Source of the DNA: Lachnospiraceae bacterium
Lineage (GTDB): Bacteria; Bacillota; Clostridia; Lachnospirales; Lachnospiraceae
NCBI GenBank assembly: GCA_029226225.1
Contig: JAQXXU010000056.1
Location: 1 to 63,059 of the forward strand
DNA length: 63,059 nucleotides
Reading direction: 5' to 3'
Below the pieces are notes generated by a model. The model was not told the DNA's origin. It searched no databases and saw only the letters and a list, made by a program, of their open reading frames with translations. Every line of letters starts with the position of its first letter. The stretch's first letter is position 1. Shown here in pieces: positions 60,924 to 63,059 of the stretch. The position numbers and the translations under genes were made by a program.

Positions 60924-61962
60924 GAATCAGTCAACGTGGAGCCGCATCACACACGCACCGCTTTTCATGCCGCTCGTGTGTCTGGTGGCAGTGCTCTTAC
61001 TGAATGTGGTACAGACACCGGACTTTTTCAAGGTGTCGATAAATAACGGAGTTCTCTACGGTTATATCATCGATATCATCAACCGTGGTTCAGAGCTTGT
61101 AATACTTGCAGTAGGTATGACTCTCGTAACCGCTGCATCGGGCGGGCAGGATATCTCCGTCGGAGCCATTATGGCTGTGGCCGCCTCCATCTGCTGTCAG
61201 CTTCTTACAGGCGGTGCGAGATCATCATCTACTCTTGCTATGCCAATCATAGTCGCAGCTATAGCCGGAATTCTAATCGCCGGTGTATGCGGGGCTTTCA
61301 ATGGTATTCTGGTAGCAAAGCTGAACATCCAACCGATGGTCGCTACCCTTATCCTCTACACAGCAGGACGTGGTATAGCACAGCTCGTTACAAAGGGACA
61401 GATCACATATGTACGTGCCAGATCATACAGAATCCTTGGCGGATACATCGGGAAATGCCCGATACCTACACCTATTTTCGTAGCTATCATCACTGTCATC
61501 GTGATGCAGCTTATCCTGAAGAAAACTGCTTTAGGACTTTACATCGAAAGTGTTGGTATCAATGGTTCTGCATCAAGACTTGTAGGACTTAACTCTACTT
61601 TACTTAAGTTTATCGCATACGTGATCTGCGGTCTCCTCGCAGGACTAGCAGGAATCGTAGCTTCTTCACGTATCTACTCAGCAGACGCGAATAACATCGG
61701 ACTCAACCTCGAAATGGATGCCATCCTGGCTGTGGCTTTAGGTGGCAACAACCTCGGCGGCGGTAAGTTCAACATGATGGGTTCAATCATCGGAGCTTAT
61801 ACTATCCAGGCTCTTACGACATCGCTCTACGCCATGAACGTATCAGCTGACCAGCTTCCGGTTTACAAGGCAATCGTCGTAGTTATCATAGTAGTGATCC
61901 AGAGCCCGGTATTCAGGGACAAGATCGCTAAGGTTTCAAAGAAGAGAAAGGCGGTGGCATAA
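60916..61962 (+). CDS. ytfT: Sugar ABC permease (YtfT-like)
   Basis: A 348-residue CUT2 permease with about nine hydrophobic segments. AVGMTLVTAASGGQDISVGAIMAVAA, GAFNGILVAKLNIQPMVATLILYTAGRGIAQ and LEMDAILAVALGGNNLGGGKFNMMGSIIGA are diagnostic (read in parts). AAGGAGG is 5-6 bases before the start. Ends one base before the second permease. Works as a heterodimer with that protein. Confidence 0.9.
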   Translation: MNKNQSTWSRITHAPLFMPLVCLVAVLLLNVVQTPDFFKVSINNGVLYGYIIDIINRGSELVILAVGMTLVTAASGGQDISVGAIMAVAASICCQLLTGGARSSSTLAMPIIVAAIAGILIAGVCGAFNGILVAKLNIQPMVATLILYTAGRGIAQLVTKGQITYVRARSYRILGGYIGKCPIPTPIFVAIITVIVMQLILKKTALGLYIESVGINGSASRLVGLNSTLLKFIAYVICGLLAGLAGIVASSRIYSADANNIGLNLEMDAILAVALGGNNLGGGKFNMMGSIIGAYTIQALTTSLYAMNVSADQLPVYKAIVVVIIVVIQSPVFRDKIAKVSKKRKAVA

Positions 61963-63012
61963 ATGAAAAAATTAAAGTTTTCAAAGACAGGGTTCCTCCT
62001 TCTCATCACAATAGTGATGTTCGCTGTCATGTACATCGCCGGTATGATCATCTTTAACGACAAGGGATTTGCGAAGCCGCAGATGTTCCTGAACCTCTTC
62101 ATTTCAAACGCCGGACTTATCGTCATAGCCTGCGGACTTACGATAGTCATGATCACCGGAGGGATCGATATCTCCGTTGGCTCTGTCACAGCTCTTGTTT
62201 GTATGAGTGCTGCAGATGTCATGGAGAACAAAGGAATGAGTGCTGGATTCGCACTCTGCCTCTCACTGATCATCGGACTGGCATTCGGTATCGTTCAGGG
62301 ATATCTGGTAACCTACCTGAAGATCCAGCCATTCATCATCACCCTCGCAGGAATGTTCTTCGGCCGTGGCCTTACTGCAGTCATCAGTACAGAGATGATC
62401 TCTATCAAGAACAAGACCTTCCTCGCCTGGGCCAATGAAAAAATGTATCTGCCGTTCGGTTATACCAACCGCCACGGAGTTCTGATACACGCCTACATTT
62501 ATCCTACAGTTGTCATAGCACTGGTAGTCGTGGTACTGATCCAGATCATGCTGAAGTTCACGAAGTTCGGACGTGCGCTATATGCACTTGGCGGCAACGA
62601 GCAGAGTGCAGTCATGATGGGACTTAACGTAAAGTCTACAAAGATGAAGGCATACGTTCTCGATGGTTTCCTCGCCGGACTCGGCGGATTCCTCTTCTGC
62701 CTGAACAGCTGCGCAGGATTCGTAGAACAGGCAAAAGGACTTGAGATGGATGCCATCTCGGCAGCCGTTATCGGTGGAACTCTTCTCTCAGGAGGTGTCG
62801 GAACAGTAGTAGGAACTCTCTTCGGAGTTCTGATCAAAGGAACTATCCAGTCGCTTATCACGACTCAGGGTACACTCTCCAGCTGGTGGGTCCGTATCGT
62901 ACTTTCGATCATGCTCTGCTTCTTCATCGTACTCCAGGCTATCATCGGAGGCGCTGGTTTAAGGAACAAAGCAAAGGAAAAAGTAAAGGGACTCGCGAAA
63001 GCAACTACATAA
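61963..63012 (+). CDS. yjfF: Sugar ABC permease (YjfF-like)
   Basis: A 349-residue partner CUT2 permease. NAGLIVIACGLTIVMITGGIDISVGSVTALV, LKIQPFIITLAGMFFGRGLTAVIS and LEMDAISAAVIGGTLLSGGVGTVVGTLFG (in parts) are typical of YjfF. Starts immediately after the ytfT-like stop with AGAAAGGCGG upstream. Last gene of the operon, followed by a terminator at the window end. Confidence 0.9.
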   Translation: MKKLKFSKTGFLLLITIVMFAVMYIAGMIIFNDKGFAKPQMFLNLFISNAGLIVIACGLTIVMITGGIDISVGSVTALVCMSAADVMENKGMSAGFALCLSLIIGLAFGIVQGYLVTYLKIQPFIITLAGMFFGRGLTAVISTEMISIKNKTFLAWANEKMYLPFGYTNRHGVLIHAYIYPTVVIALVVVVLIQIMLKFTKFGRALYALGGNEQSAVMMGLNVKSTKMKAYVLDGFLAGLGGFLFCLNSCAGFVEQAKGLEMDAISAAVIGGTLLSGGVGTVVGTLFGVLIKGTIQSLITTQGTLSSWWVRIVLSIMLCFFIVLQAIIGGAGLRNKAKEKVKGLAKATT

Positions 63013-63022
63013 TAAATAAGCC

Positions 63023-63050
63023 AGGAGGCGGTGCAAACTGCCTCCTTTTT
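63023..63050 (+). terminator. Terminator of the YtfQRT-YjfF operon
   Basis: AGGAGGCGGT (63023-63032) pairs with ACTGCCTCCT (63037-63046), one G-U, loop GCAA, then TTTTT. Confidence 0.92.
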
Positions 63051-63059
63051 AAGATTTTT

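Noticed and set aside
1-63059. CRISPR array, rRNA operon or insertion sequence
   Set aside because: No regularly spaced repeats, rRNA signatures or transposase genes were seen on either strand.

Overview
The window looks like a chromosomal stretch from a butyrate-type member of the Lachnospiraceae (Clostridia; Roseburia/Butyrivibrio/Lachnospira-like). This is inferred from a butyryl-CoA:acetate CoA-transferase-like protein, a crotonase, low-GC Firmicutes promoters and ribosome binding sites, DUF624/YesL and YesMN-type proteins, and CUT1-type sugar importers with lipoprotein binding subunits. No search was run; all family calls come from reading motifs.

Layout. 0-1.4 kb: the 3' end of a type I restriction gene (hsdR) followed by a tyrosine recombinase. 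1.4-4.2 kb: a patchwork of small genes (C_GCAxxG_C_C redox protein, FluC fluoride channel, nitroreductase, Rrf2 regulator) mixed with truncated remnants. 4.2-8.3 kb: secA overlapping a CgeB-like glycosyltransferase. 8.3-8.7 kb: a recombinase tail beside tRNA-Val(CAC). 8.8-9.8 kb: a secreted GH5 cellulase. 9.85-12.2 kb (minus): a CbiMQO cobalt/nickel importer. 12.4-15.5 kb: MscL with a zinc ribbon, a LacI regulator coupled to a spore-photoproduct-lyase-like radical SAM protein, and a Nudix hydrolase. 15.6-22.3 kb: a maltodextrin operon (binding protein, two permeases, MalQ, LacI regulator, YesL) behind an array of GAAAACGTTTCC operators.

22.4-34.7 kb: a large nucleoside uptake and catabolism cluster: uridine phosphorylase, BMP-family nucleoside-binding lipoprotein, glycyl radical enzyme YjjI and its activase YjjW, the NupOPQ-like ABC transporter, DeoC, adenosine deaminase, a Crp/Fnr regulator, a YczE-like membrane protein and purine nucleoside phosphorylase. 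The orphan glycyl radical enzyme sits between the binding protein and ATPase genes of the transporter, and the first 8 kb of the cluster is bounded by two direct copies of a GC-rich repeat. This is the most interesting part of the window.

34.7-40.7 kb: a fructose PTS locus (FruR, FruK, FruABC) running into ptsH and ptsI; HPr lacks the regulatory Ser46 and the ptsH-ptsI gap contains large RNA-like inverted repeats. 40.8-44.1 kb: iron alcohol dehydrogenase, CorA and a GT2 glycosyltransferase. 44.2-50.2 kb: an arabino-oligosaccharide operon (binding protein, two permeases, intracellular GH51 arabinofuranosidase) with its LacI regulator and matching operators. 50.2-54.5 kb: crotonase, aminotransferase, acyl-CoA thioesterase and (minus) the CoA-transferase. 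54.6-55.4 kb: a deleted moxR/DUF58 pair. 55.3-63.0 kb: a YesN/YesM two-component system followed by a YtfQRT-YjfF-type galactofuranose/pentose importer.

Taken together the window is a carbohydrate and nucleoside scavenging region: polymer-derived oligosaccharides, fructose, furanose sugars and nucleosides each have a transporter, a dedicated regulator and the first catabolic enzymes. Stem-loops recur just downstream of the binding-protein genes, and several degraded genes mark sites of past deletion or insertion.
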